Source: Xanthomonas boreopolis (GTDB taxonomy: Bacteria > Pseudomonadota > Gammaproteobacteria > Xanthomonadales > Xanthomonadaceae). From it: a DNA stretch of 64,000 bases. Each line of letters begins with the position of its first letter. The first letter of the stretch is position 1. The position numbers and the translations under genes are program-made. The stretch is taken from positions 124,001 to 188,000 of the forward strand of contig BNBA01000003.1 in the NCBI GenBank assembly GCA_014654535.1, in the 5' to 3' direction. Under the pieces are notes generated by a model. That model ran no database searches. It saw only the letters and a program-made list of their open reading frames with translations, and was not told where the DNA came from. Positions 27,713-35,207 of the stretch are shown here, in pieces.

Positions 27713-27909
27713 GACCCCCGATTTTAACGCGCTTGCCCGAGCGAACGCCTATTCCGCGGGCCGCGCCGATCCAGGGCATGCATCGGACCTGCTGGAGGAA
27801 AGTCCCTGCACGTCAAAAAGGGACGCGGCAGCAGCCGCGGGAACAGGCGCGAAGCGGGCGCGAAGTTCCGCGCGGAACCGTTGGGGGCAAGCCGGGCGTC
27901 CGGGCCGGG

Positions 27910-28452
27910 CTACGCTTCCAGCTCGAGCACCATCCGCACCAGCTCCGGCGAGTTCGGGTGCGGGTGCGGCTTGAAGCCGAGCGATTCGGCCAGCTGCAGC
28001 ATCGGCACGTTGCTGCGCAGCACGTCGCCGAACACCCGGTCGAGGTACTTGCGGCGGGCCCACTTGACCAGCTTGCGCATCAATTGCCGGCCCAGTCCCT
28101 GGCCGGTGACGAAGCGGCTGACCAGGATCGTGTACTCGGCTTCGCGCGATCCGGGCAGCACGGCGGCGCGCGCGATCGCGCCGATCACGGCCTCGCCCGG
28201 CGGCAAGGTCTCGGCCGCCACCAGCACGATCTCGGTCTTGGGATTGGGATGGGTCAGGCGCTGCACCTGGTCGGAGGTGAGATCGCCCGCCGGGCGCAGC
28301 AGCCGGTCGCGGATCTCCGCCGGTTCGAGCAGGCTGAAGGCGCCCTGCAGCGGCGGGCCGTCTTCCGGGCGGATGGGGCGGAGCAGGAGCGTATGGCCAT
28401 TGGGCAGGGTGAAGTTTTCATGCCATGGGGGCATGCGATTGCGGATGGCCAT
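27910..28452 (-). CDS. GNAT family N-acetyltransferase
   Basis: Single-domain GNAT protein of 180 residues. RPIRPEDGPPLQGAF opens the fold, and the acetyl-CoA pyrophosphate loop is VTGQGLGRQLMRKLVKWAR (about 115-133, Q/R-x-x-G-x-G/A form). It ends with VLRSNVPMLQLAESLGF. It resembles the acetyltransferase half of Pat-type protein lysine acetyltransferases, but the NDP-forming acyl-CoA synthetase half and a cAMP domain are missing. The substrate is unknown. A perfect TTCAC-N6-TTCAC direct repeat lies 132 bases upstream, suggesting CreB control. Confidence 0.85.
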   Translation of the reverse strand: MAIRNRMPPWHENFTLPNGHTLLLRPIRPEDGPPLQGAFSLLEPAEIRDRLLRPAGDLTSDQVQRLTHPNPKTEIVLVAAETLPPGEAVIGAIARAAVLPGSREAEYTILVSRFVTGQGLGRQLMRKLVKWARRKYLDRVFGDVLRSNVPMLQLAESLGFKPHPHPNSPELVRMVLELEA

Positions 28453-28583
28453 GTCCGGTATTCCTCAAATAAGGAAGATTCTGGCATTACCCACGGCGGC
28501 AGAATGAACGCTTCCGATGCACGCGGCGGAAGCCTGAACAGGGGCCGCGGCGCGACTGTACTCGGCCGGGGCGTGATCCGTTC

Positions 28584-28599
28584 GTGAACACCGGGTGAA
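28584..28599 (-). promoter_or_regulatory. Perfect cre-tag upstream of the GNAT gene
   Basis: Read on the minus strand: TTCAC-CCGGTG-TTCAC, an exact match to the CreB/BlrA binding consensus TTCAC-N6-TTCAC. It lies between the rlmJ stop (28602) and the GNAT start (28452) on the transcribed strand. The creBC genes are 1.7 kb away. Confidence 0.6.
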
Positions 28600-28601
28600 A
28601 C

Positions 28602-29459
28602 TCACGCCGGTTGCTTGAGCCACTCCAGGCGGGTGGAAGCGCCGGCCTCGCCGAGGTGCCGCTTGAGCACCGGCAGCGCCGGCGCGAGCACCTGGTCGAA
28701 CTGCCAGGGCGGGTTGAGCAGCAGCAGGCCGCTGCCGTTGAGGCGCAGCGGCGAATCGTCCGGACGCACCAGCAGCTCGGCCACCAGCAGCGACTTGGCG
28801 GGCAGGGCGGTGGCCTTGCGGAAGAACGGCAACAGGCTGCGGCGCTGCTTGACCGGATACCACACCGCGGCCATCGCCTGCGGCCAGCGCGCGAGGATTT
28901 CGCGCAGGCTCTCGACGATCTGGGGGTACTCGGCGTCCTGCGCTTCGTAGGGCGGGTCGATCAGCACCAGGCCGCGCCCGATCCTGGCCGCACCGGCCTT
29001 GGGCGGCAGGAAGGCGCGGGCCGCGGCATAGCCGTCGCCGGCATGCACGCGCACGCGCGGATCGTGGGCGAACAGCGCCTCCAGGGCGGCGGCTTCCTCC
29101 GGCTGCATCTCGCAGAAGGCGAACCGGTCCTGCTCGCGCGCCGCCTGTGCGGCAAGCAGCGGCGAGCCCGGATAGGCGACCAGGGCGCCCACCGGATTGT
29201 CGGCCTGCACGGCGCGCAGGTAGCGTTCCACCACCTCCGGCAGCCGGGGTTGCGCCATCAGCCGCATCACGCCGTCCTCGGCCTCGGCGGTCTTCTTGCT
29301 CTCCTCGCCGCCGAGCAGGTAGCGGCCGCGCCCGGCATGGGTGTCGAGGACGAAGAACGGGGTGTCCTTGCGCTTGAGCGCGTCGATCAGGGCGAGCAGG
29401 ACGATGTGCTTGAGCACGTCGGCGTGGTTGCCGGCGTGGAAGGCGTGGCGGTAGTTCAT
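28602..29459 (-). CDS. rlmJ: 23S rRNA (adenine-2030-N6)-methyltransferase
   Basis: SAM-dependent rRNA methyltransferase of 285 residues that methylates A2030 of 23S rRNA. The protein begins with the invariant MNYRHAFHAGNHADVLKH. The SAM-binding region includes FVLDTHAGRGRY (about 38-49), and the catalytic DPPYE motif is at about 166-170 in LVLIDPPYEAQD. The protein ends in RLEWLKQPA. Length and motifs are ordinary for RlmJ. Single gene on the minus strand. Confidence 0.96.
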   Translation of the reverse strand: MNYRHAFHAGNHADVLKHIVLLALIDALKRKDTPFFVLDTHAGRGRYLLGGEESKKTAEAEDGVMRLMAQPRLPEVVERYLRAVQADNPVGALVAYPGSPLLAAQAAREQDRFAFCEMQPEEAAALEALFAHDPRVRVHAGDGYAAARAFLPPKAGAARIGRGLVLIDPPYEAQDAEYPQIVESLREILARWPQAMAAVWYPVKQRRSLLPFFRKATALPAKSLLVAELLVRPDDSPLRLNGSGLLLLNPPWQFDQVLAPALPVLKRHLGEAGASTRLEWLKQPA

Positions 29460-29779
29460 GGGGGCCAGTGTAGAGGCTTGGGGCTTGGCTGGGTGTGGGT
29501 TTTATTGGTTGTTGGTTGGGTGAGAAGGCGGGGGCGAAGGGCCGCTGCTTGCTGGCCACTGGCTCGCGCGGCGCTGAGCGCCATCGGGCTATGCCTGACG
29601 GCCGGGGGGCGAAGATCCAGGGACTTCCGCGCTATCTATCCGGTCCCTGTGGACCTACTACCGTCATTCCCGCGAAGGCGGGAGGCGCTTTCCAGCAGCC
29701 GAACGGCTGATCATCCAGGGACTTTGTTCTTGCTTTGGCTTTTCTCGCTTGAAGCAATAGCTTTCGCCTTTGGCGAGTC

Positions 29780-29876
29780 ACTTTTCTTTGCTTGTGCACG
29801 CGCGCTGCAGGAGCAGCGCCGCACGGCGAAGCCGCCCGAAGGGCGCGGCACAGGGATGTGCCGCGTAAAGAAAAGT
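29780..29876 (+). ncRNA. Candidate cloverleaf-fold RNA core of repeat A
   Basis: A 10-base closing stem ACTTTTCTTT / AAAGAAAAGT encloses three hairpins: GCGCTGC-AGGA-GCAGCGC (29802-29819), CGCCC-GAA-GGGCG (about 29833-29845) and CGCGGCACA-GGGA-TGTGCCGCG (29844-29865). Stems 2 and 3 abut and share a base or two at most. The copy at 60919-61015 keeps all stems, with one compensatory pair change. Transcription is not proven. Confidence 0.4.
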
Positions 29877-30045
29877 AACCAAAAGAAGCGCTTCACAGCA
29901 GCCGAACGGCTGATCAAGCACACCCCGCCTGCGCGCCCGCAGCTGTGCTGCGGGTCCGCGGAGCCGGCGGGATTTTTCGACGGGGCTCGTCCGCTACGCG
30001 GCCGAGTCCGGGGCATTCGCCGCGCGGCGAATGCCCGCCCGCCGG

Positions 30046-30069
30046 GGCGAAGCAGTGCTTCGCCTTTTT
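30046..30069 (+). terminator. Intrinsic terminator inside repeat A
   Basis: GGCGAAGC, AGT loop, GCTTCGCC, then five Ts. It is conserved in copy B at 61241-61263. It would end a plus-strand transcript of the repeat and insulate creB. Confidence 0.6.
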
Positions 30070-30301
30070 CCGGCGAGCCCATGTGCGTCGCCCTGCGGGT
30101 TTTTCCCGCCGTCTCCGCCGCTTCGGAGGGGCCCCGGTACGTCAACAGCGGAAAGCAACAGCAACGACAAAAATCATAGGTAACAGCAACAGCCTTGGCT
30201 CCGGAACTGTTCGGGCTGGTGGAGTGGTTCCGCTGTCTCCATCAAAAAATCCGGTTCCCGCCAGCAGCCACGCGGGCCCTGGTGCCGCTATGCTGCGCGC
30301 C

Positions 30302-30991
30302 ATGTCCGTTTCCGCCGCCCGTGTCCTCGTCGTGGAGGACGAGCCCGCCATCGCCGATCCGGTGCTGTATGCGCTGCGCAGCGAGGGTTACGCGGTGGAG
30401 CACGTGCCGCTGGGGCGGCAGGCGCTGGCGCGGTTGCGCGAGGCGCCCGCGGTCGATCTGGTGCTCCTGGACGTCGGCCTGCCCGACATCAGCGGTTTCG
30501 AGGTCTGCAGGGGGCTGCGCGGGTTCACCGCGGTGCCGGTGGTGTTCCTGACCGCGCGCAACGACGAGATCGACCGCGTGCTGGGGCTGGAACTGGGGGC
30601 GGACGATTACGTGGCCAAGCCGTTCTCGCCGCGCGAGCTGATGGCGCGGGTGCGTGCGCGGCTGCGCCGCCACGTGCCGGCGGCCGAGGCGGGATGGCAG
30701 CGGCACGGCGATTTCGCGATCGATCGCGAGGGATGCCGGGTCCGTTATCGCGACCGGCTGCTGCCGCTGACCCGCTACGAATACAGCCTGCTGGCGGCGC
30801 TGCTGGCGCGGCCGGGCGCCATCCTCAGCCGCGCGCAGTTGATGGACCGCGCCTGGGACAGCGACGCCGACAGCACCGACCGCACCGTCGATACCCACGT
30901 CAAGACCCTGCGCGCCAAGCTGCGCGAGGCCGGGGCGACGGTGGACCCGATCCGCACCCATCGCGGGCTCGGCTACGCGATCGAGGCGTGA
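30302..30991 (+). CDS. creB: Two-component response regulator CreB
   Basis: OmpR-type regulator of 229 residues. The receiver domain has acidic Glu12/Asp13/Glu14, the phosphoacceptor Asp57 (LLDVGLPD) and Lys in VAKPFSP (about 106). The winged-helix DNA-binding domain covers about 130-229 and ends THRGLGYAIEA. Placement directly before a creC-type kinase and creD identifies it as CreB, which binds TTCAC-N6-TTCAC repeats. An upstream in-frame ATG at 30290 is possible. The gene starts about 106 bases after the dispersed repeat A, which therefore sits in its promoter-proximal region. Confidence 0.9.
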   Translation: MSVSAARVLVVEDEPAIADPVLYALRSEGYAVEHVPLGRQALARLREAPAVDLVLLDVGLPDISGFEVCRGLRGFTAVPVVFLTARNDEIDRVLGLELGADDYVAKPFSPRELMARVRARLRRHVPAAEAGWQRHGDFAIDREGCRVRYRDRLLPLTRYEYSLLAALLARPGAILSRAQLMDRAWDSDADSTDRTVDTHVKTLRAKLREAGATVDPIRTHRGLGYAIEA

Positions 30992-30992
30992 C

Positions 30993-32444
30993 GTGCGCCT
31001 GGGCCTGAAGCTGTTCCTGGGCTTCTTCCTGATCGTCGGGGTCGCCGCGTTCTTCGTGATGCGGGTGTTCGTCAACGAGGTCAAGCCGGGCGTGCGCCAG
31101 GCGATCGAGTCCACGCTGGTCGATTCGGCCAATCTGCTGGCCGAGATGGCGGCGCCCGACCTGGCCGCCGGACGCATCCGCGACGGCGCGTTCGCACGCC
31201 AGGTGGCGCTCGCCCAGCAGCGCGATCCGCACGCGCTGGTCTGGCGCTTTCCCAAGCGCAGCATCGACTACCGGGTGATGGTGACCGACGCCCGCGGCGT
31301 GGTCGTGTTCGATTCCAGCGGCCGCGACCTCGGCCGCGACAATTCGCGCTGGAACGACGTCTACCGCACGTTGCGCGGCGAGTACGGCGCGCGTTCCAGC
31401 CCCGAGGACGCCGCGACGCGGGACAGCCCCAGCGTGATGCACGTCGCCGCGCCGATCTACGCGCCCGGCGACCGCCAGCGCCTGATCGGCGTGCTGACCG
31501 TGGCGCAGCCGAACCGCAGCATCGAGCCGTTCATCGTGGCCAGCCAGCGCAGCATCCTGCAGCGCGGCGCCTGGCTGGTCGGCATCGCCGCCTTGATCGG
31601 CGTGCTGGCGACCTGGTGGCTGTCGCGCGGCATCGGCCGGCTGCACCGGTATGCGCGGGCGGTCAGCGCCGGCGAACCGGTGCCGCCGCCGCCGCCGCGC
31701 CGCGACGAGATCGGCGATCTCGGCCGGGCCCTGGAGCAGATGCGCCGCAAGCTCGAGGGCAAGGCCTACGTGGAGCAGTACGTGCAGTCGCTGACCCACG
31801 AGATGAAGAGCCCGCTGGCGGCGATCCGGGGGGCGGCCGAGCTGCTGCAGGAGCCGCTGCCCGAACCGGAGCGGCAGCGCTTCGTCGGCAACATCCGGTC
31901 GCAGGAGCGGCGGCTCACCGAGACCATCGACAAGCTGCTGGCCCTGGCCGAGGTCGAGCAGCACGGCTGGCTGCAGAAGCGTGCGCCGGTGGATGCGGGG
32001 GCGCTGCTGCGCCAGGCGGTAGAAGCCACCGCGGTGCAGGCGGCGGCACGCGCGGTGACGCTGCGGATCGACGCGGAGGAACCGTTGCCGGGCCTGGATG
32101 GCGATGCCTTCCTGCTGCGCCAGGCGCTGTGCAACCTGCTCGACAACGCGATCGCGTTCTCGCCCGCGGGCGGCGAGGTCGTCCTGGCCGCGCGGCGGGA
32201 GGCGGGCGGGCTGCGGCTGAGCGTCGAGGATGCCGGGCCGGGCGTGCCCGACTACGCGCGCGAGCGCGTGTTCGAGCGGTTCTACTCGCTGCCGCGCCCG
32301 GACGGGACGCCGCGCAGTTCCGGCCTGGGGCTGCCGTTCGTGCGCGAGGTGGCGCGGCTGCACGGCGGCGAAGCGCGGCTGGACGACCGCGCCGGCGGCG
32401 GCGCCCGGGCGGTGCTGTCCTTGCCCGTCGCGCGGACGGCCTGA
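30993..32444 (+). CDS. creC: Two-component sensor histidine kinase CreC
   Basis: Membrane kinase of 483 residues starting with GTG, one base after the creB stop. Helix 1 is at about 5-27 (LKLFLGFFLIVGVAAFFVM), a periplasmic sensor domain follows to about 185, and helix 2 is about 190-210. Next come HAMP, then the dimerisation histidine His269 in LTHEMKSPLAAIRG and an ATPase domain with NLLDNAIAFSP, DAGPGVPD and SGLGLPFV. The N-terminal start RLGLKLFLGFF is typical of CreC. In E. coli it responds to carbon source and growth; in Aeromonas and Stenotrophomonas relatives it is tied to beta-lactam or envelope stress. The signal is unknown here. Confidence 0.92.
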   Translation: MRLGLKLFLGFFLIVGVAAFFVMRVFVNEVKPGVRQAIESTLVDSANLLAEMAAPDLAAGRIRDGAFARQVALAQQRDPHALVWRFPKRSIDYRVMVTDARGVVVFDSSGRDLGRDNSRWNDVYRTLRGEYGARSSPEDAATRDSPSVMHVAAPIYAPGDRQRLIGVLTVAQPNRSIEPFIVASQRSILQRGAWLVGIAALIGVLATWWLSRGIGRLHRYARAVSAGEPVPPPPPRRDEIGDLGRALEQMRRKLEGKAYVEQYVQSLTHEMKSPLAAIRGAAELLQEPLPEPERQRFVGNIRSQERRLTETIDKLLALAEVEQHGWLQKRAPVDAGALLRQAVEATAVQAAARAVTLRIDAEEPLPGLDGDAFLLRQALCNLLDNAIAFSPAGGEVVLAARREAGGLRLSVEDAGPGVPDYARERVFERFYSLPRPDGTPRSSGLGLPFVREVARLHGGEARLDDRAGGGARAVLSLPVARTA

Positions 32445-32455
32445 ACCGGCGGGAC

Positions 32456-32471
32456 TTCACGCAGACTTCAA
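32456..32471 (+). promoter_or_regulatory. Cre-tag upstream of creD
   Basis: TTCAC-GCAGAC-TTCAA matches the CreB consensus TTCAC-N6-TTCAC in 9 of 10 fixed bases. It lies in the 91-base gap between creC and creD, 65 bases before the creD start, which gives creD its own inducible promoter. Confidence 0.75.
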
Positions 32472-32535
32472 ATTCGCCACAAACCGCGCTCACCGTGCGG
32501 CCGCAAGCTGCGGTCCTCTTCCAGGAGGATCGTCG

Positions 32536-33852
32536 ATGAAGTCCCTCAAGTTGCTGTTGCGGTTCGTCATCGTGGGCGGACTGCTGCTGGTGTTGCTGGT
32601 CCCGTTGCTGCTGATCCGGAGCGTCATCAAGGACCGCGAGCGCTACCGCGACGAAGCCGTCCAGCGCGTGGCCCAGAGCAGCGCCGGCGAGCAGCGCTTC
32701 GTCGGGCCGCTGCGCTACATCCCGTGGACGCGCGAGGTCGAGCTCAAGGTCCGCGACGACGCCGGCAATACCACCGTGCAGCGGCGCCGCGAGACCGGGC
32801 ACCTGGTGCAGGCGCCGGCCCGCTTGCGGATCGAGGGCGTGCTGGTGCCTTCCGAGCGCCGCGTCGGCTTGTTCAAGGTGCCGGTGTACGTGTGGCAGGC
32901 GCAGGTGCGGGCGACGTTCGCGCCGATGCGCTACGAGCCGTCCCCCGGCCGCGTGTACGGCCAGCCCTACCTGGCGCTGGGCATCGCCGACGTGCGCGGG
33001 CTGGCCGGCGAGCCGAGCCTGGCCGTGGCCGGCCGCGCGCTGGAACTGGAGAACGGCAGCGGCGGGCTGGAGCCGACCACGCAGGGCATGCACGCGCCGC
33101 TGCCGATGCCGGGCGATGCGCGGGACGGCACGCTGCCGGCGCTGGAGGACGTCGTGCTTGACCTGCGCCTGTCCGGCACCCGCTCGCTGTCGGTGGTGCC
33201 GGCAGGCGACAGCAACCAGGTGACGTTGCGCTCGTCCTGGCCGCATCCCTCCTTCGGCGGCGAGTTCCTGCCGGTCGAGCGGCAGGTCGATGCGAACGGC
33301 TTCCGCGCGCAGTGGGCGCTGTCCTCGCTCGCCACGCGCGCGCAGGCGCAGTTGATCGAGGGCACGCGGCCGGATGCGTTGCGCGTGGACCTGTTCGATC
33401 CGGTCGATGCGTATACCCAGGCCGACCGCGCCAGCAAGTACGGCGTGCTGTTCGTGCTGCTCACCTTCGTCGGCTTCGTGCTGCTGGAATTGACCAGGCA
33501 GTTGCGCATCCATCCCGTGCAGTACCTGCTGGTCGGGCTGGCGCTGGCGATCTTTTTCCTGCTGCTGCTGAGCCTCTCCGAGGTCGTCCCGTTCTGGCAG
33601 GCCTATGGCATGTCGGCCGCGGCGTGCATCGGATTGCAGTTCTTCTACCTGGCCGGGGTGCTGCACAGCCGGTCGCTCGCGGCCGGGTTCGCGGCGCTGC
33701 TGACCGTGCTGTACGGGGTGCTGTACGGACTGCTGGTCTCCGAGGACAACGCGTTGCTGATGGGGTCGCTGCTGCTGTTCGGCATCCTGGCCGCGATCAT
33801 GTGGCTGACGCGCCGGCTGGACTGGTACGAACTTGGAGCCCAGCTGCGATGA
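32536..33852 (+). CDS. creD: Inner-membrane protein CreD
   Basis: CreD of 438 residues. It has an N-terminal helix (about 12-32, LVVLLVPLLLIRS-like), a large periplasmic beta-rich domain (about 35-300) with the family stretch LRSSWPHPSFGGEFLP, and five or so C-terminal helices (about 300-430) beginning near DRASKYGVLFVLLTF. It is the principal output of the CreBC system and supports envelope integrity, and colicin tolerance in E. coli. An excellent AGGAGGA ribosome site and a cre-tag precede it. Its stop overlaps the next gene by four bases (ATGA). Confidence 0.92.
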   Translation: MKSLKLLLRFVIVGGLLLVLLVPLLLIRSVIKDRERYRDEAVQRVAQSSAGEQRFVGPLRYIPWTREVELKVRDDAGNTTVQRRRETGHLVQAPARLRIEGVLVPSERRVGLFKVPVYVWQAQVRATFAPMRYEPSPGRVYGQPYLALGIADVRGLAGEPSLAVAGRALELENGSGGLEPTTQGMHAPLPMPGDARDGTLPALEDVVLDLRLSGTRSLSVVPAGDSNQVTLRSSWPHPSFGGEFLPVERQVDANGFRAQWALSSLATRAQAQLIEGTRPDALRVDLFDPVDAYTQADRASKYGVLFVLLTFVGFVLLELTRQLRIHPVQYLLVGLALAIFFLLLLSLSEVVPFWQAYGMSAAACIGLQFFYLAGVLHSRSLAAGFAALLTVLYGVLYGLLVSEDNALLMGSLLLFGILAAIMWLTRRLDWYELGAQLR

Positions 33853-34268
33853 GCGCCCTGTCGGCGCACGTACGCCTGCTGCGGCGGGTCCGGCGCCTGT
33901 TGCCTACGGCGCTGGCGACGGTGGCGATGCTGGCCCCGGCCGATGCCGTGTGCTGGGAACGCTCGCCGCTGTCGCGATTGCGGTTGCGGAGCGGGGGACG
34001 CGGCGCCATCGGCCTGCGCCTGGAGCGCCGCGCCGCCGCGGCGCTCCGCGAGCGGGGCATGGACTGGTTGCGCCGGGCCACGGCCCCTTCGCCTGGCGAC
34101 ACGTCGCCCTACAGCGATTGGCGCTGTTTGCGCGCGCATGGCCGGTGCGTGTTCTGGAGCGAGCGGGAGGACGCGCGCCTTGCGCTGTTGCTGGATCCCG
34201 CCGACGGATGCCTTTGGCTGTTCTGGCAGGAAGAGGGCGGGAAGGCGAGATGTCGGTGCTGCTCTTGA
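33849..34268 (+). CDS. Hypothetical protein coupled to creD
   Basis: Frame of 139 residues whose ATG overlaps the creD stop (ATGA), the pattern of coupled genes. A basic Arg-rich start (LLRRVRRLLPTALATVAM) resembles a signal or membrane sequence. The rest is Arg-rich with several cysteines (AVCWER, WRCLRAHGRCVFW, ADGCLWLFW, and a CRCC end). No family was recognised. Reliability is limited because neighbouring frames are also open in this GC-rich DNA, and the evidence rests mainly on the overlapping start and gene spacing. Confidence 0.5.
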   Translation: MSALSAHVRLLRRVRRLLPTALATVAMLAPADAVCWERSPLSRLRLRSGGRGAIGLRLERRAAAALRERGMDWLRRATAPSPGDTSPYSDWRCLRAHGRCVFWSEREDARLALLLDPADGCLWLFWQEEGGKARCRCCS

Positions 34269-34591
34269 TCGCGGTGCCAGCCTTGGCGCTCGTGGCGTTC
34301 CTGGCCTGGGTGGCGGCCCGCTCCTGGGCCGCCTTCGCCCGGCTCACGCTATTGCCGATCCTGCTGGCGTCGCTGGGTGTCGGCATGTCGTGGAGCATCG
34401 CGGACTGGCCGGCGCGACAGATCGTCCCGTCGCTGGGCCTGGAGGCATTGCTGCTGGGGGCGGGAGCGGTGGCGATGGCCGTGCTTTCCGCGATCGCCTC
34501 GCTGCTCGGCCTGTGCATGCATGGGCTCCGCCACTGGCGTTCGCGATCGGGATGGTTTCGCGCTCGCCCCAAGGGACGCGGCACGCCCTAG
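34250..34591 (+). CDS. Small membrane protein, unknown
   Basis: Protein of 113 residues with about three hydrophobic helices: LLLIAVPALALVAFLAWVAA, LTLLPILLASLGVGMSWSI and LLLGAGAVAMAVLSAIASLL. It ends with a basic tail (RSGWFRARPKGRG). It overlaps the preceding gene by 19 bases and is followed after 10 bases by the GNAT gene. It belongs by position to the creBCD transcript. The function is unknown. Confidence 0.6.
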   Translation: MSVLLLIAVPALALVAFLAWVAARSWAAFARLTLLPILLASLGVGMSWSIADWPARQIVPSLGLEALLLGAGAVAMAVLSAIASLLGLCMHGLRHWRSRSGWFRARPKGRGTP

Positions 34592-34601
34592 AATTCGTCG
34601 C

Positions 34602-35207
34602 ATGTCCTCGCTGCCTGCCATCGACGTGTTGCGCGGTCCCCGGATCGCGCCTTTCCTCGACGACGTCGCGCGCCTGCGCATCGCGGTGTTCCGCGACTGG
34701 CCCTACCTGTACGAGGGCGACCTGGACTACGAGCGCGGCTACCTGGCCGCGTACGCGCGTTCCGCGGACAGCGTGTTCGTGCTGGCGCGGGACCGCGACG
34801 CGGTCGTCGGCGCCTCCACCGGCCTGCCGCTGCTCGACGACGCGCCCGCTTTCCGCCAGCCGTTCCTCGATGCCGGCCTGGATCCGGCGCAGGTGTTCTA
34901 CTTCGGCGAATCCGTGCTGCTGCCCGCGTATCGCGGGCGCGGGCTGGGGCATGCCTTCTTCGATGCGCGCGAGGCGCATGCGCGGCAGCTGGGGCGATTC
35001 ACCGCCACCGCGTTCTGCGCCGTCGATCGCGATCCCGGCGACCCGCGCTGCCCGCCCGGGCATCGCGGCAACGAGGCGTTCTGGCACAAGCGCGGCTACG
35101 CGCGCCGGCCCGGATTGACGATGCGCCTGCACTGGGAGGAAATCGGTCGCGGCGAGGCCGAGCATGCGCTCACGTTCTGGACCCGCCCGCTGGAGCCATC
35201 CTCATGA
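34602..35207 (+). CDS. GNAT family N-acetyltransferase (paired with nitrilase)
   Basis: Acetyltransferase of 201 residues. It begins with VLRGPRIAPFLDDVARLRIA, and the CoA-binding stretch is LLPAYRGRGLGHAFFDAREAHA (about 106-127, containing RGRGLG). The region CAVDRDPGDPRCPPGHRGN is shared by a set of GNATs that are often fused or coupled to a carbon-nitrogen hydrolase. Its stop overlaps the start of that hydrolase by four bases. Substrate unknown. The pairing suggests both act on the same small molecule. Confidence 0.85.
   Translation: MSSLPAIDVLRGPRIAPFLDDVARLRIAVFRDWPYLYEGDLDYERGYLAAYARSADSVFVLARDRDAVVGASTGLPLLDDAPAFRQPFLDAGLDPAQVFYFGESVLLPAYRGRGLGHAFFDAREAHARQLGRFTATAFCAVDRDPGDPRCPPGHRGNEAFWHKRGYARRPGLTMRLHWEEIGRGEAEHALTFWTRPLEPSS

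Larger units (their letters stand above)
29611..30195 (+). repeat. Dispersed structured repeat, copy A (with REP unit and terminator)
   Basis: About 585 bases homologous to 60781-61392, in the same orientation; the whole gap 29460-30301 has no gene. Parts in order: a REP unit CGTCATTCCCGCGAAGGCGGG (29662 on); an inserted 30-base module (29684-29713) with hairpin CAGCCGAACGGCTG; a cloverleaf-like core 29780-29876 closed by ACTTTTCTTT / AAAGAAAAGT; a second module copy (29888-29916); the hairpin GGGCATTCGCC/GGCGAATGCCC (30011-30036); and a terminator-like GGCGAAGC-AGT-GCTTCGCC-TTTTT (30046-30069). The A-rich right end (AAAGCAACAGCAAC) is also shared. It stands just upstream of creB. It may be a structured RNA gene or a non-autonomous mobile element. 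Confidence 0.85.

Noticed and set aside
24254-27727. 1157-residue frame antisense to mfd
   Set aside because: Composition is shadow-like; mfd on the other strand has full motif support.
29711-30145. 144-residue minus-strand frame inside repeat A
   Set aside because: Partly shared with copy B, but frameshifted and truncated there; similarity follows DNA homology, not codon-level conservation.
29460-30301. tRNA or rRNA gene in the creB upstream gap, suggested by the cloverleaf shape
   Set aside because: No anticodon arm, T-loop GTTCGA or CCA-type acceptor pattern; stems have wrong lengths.
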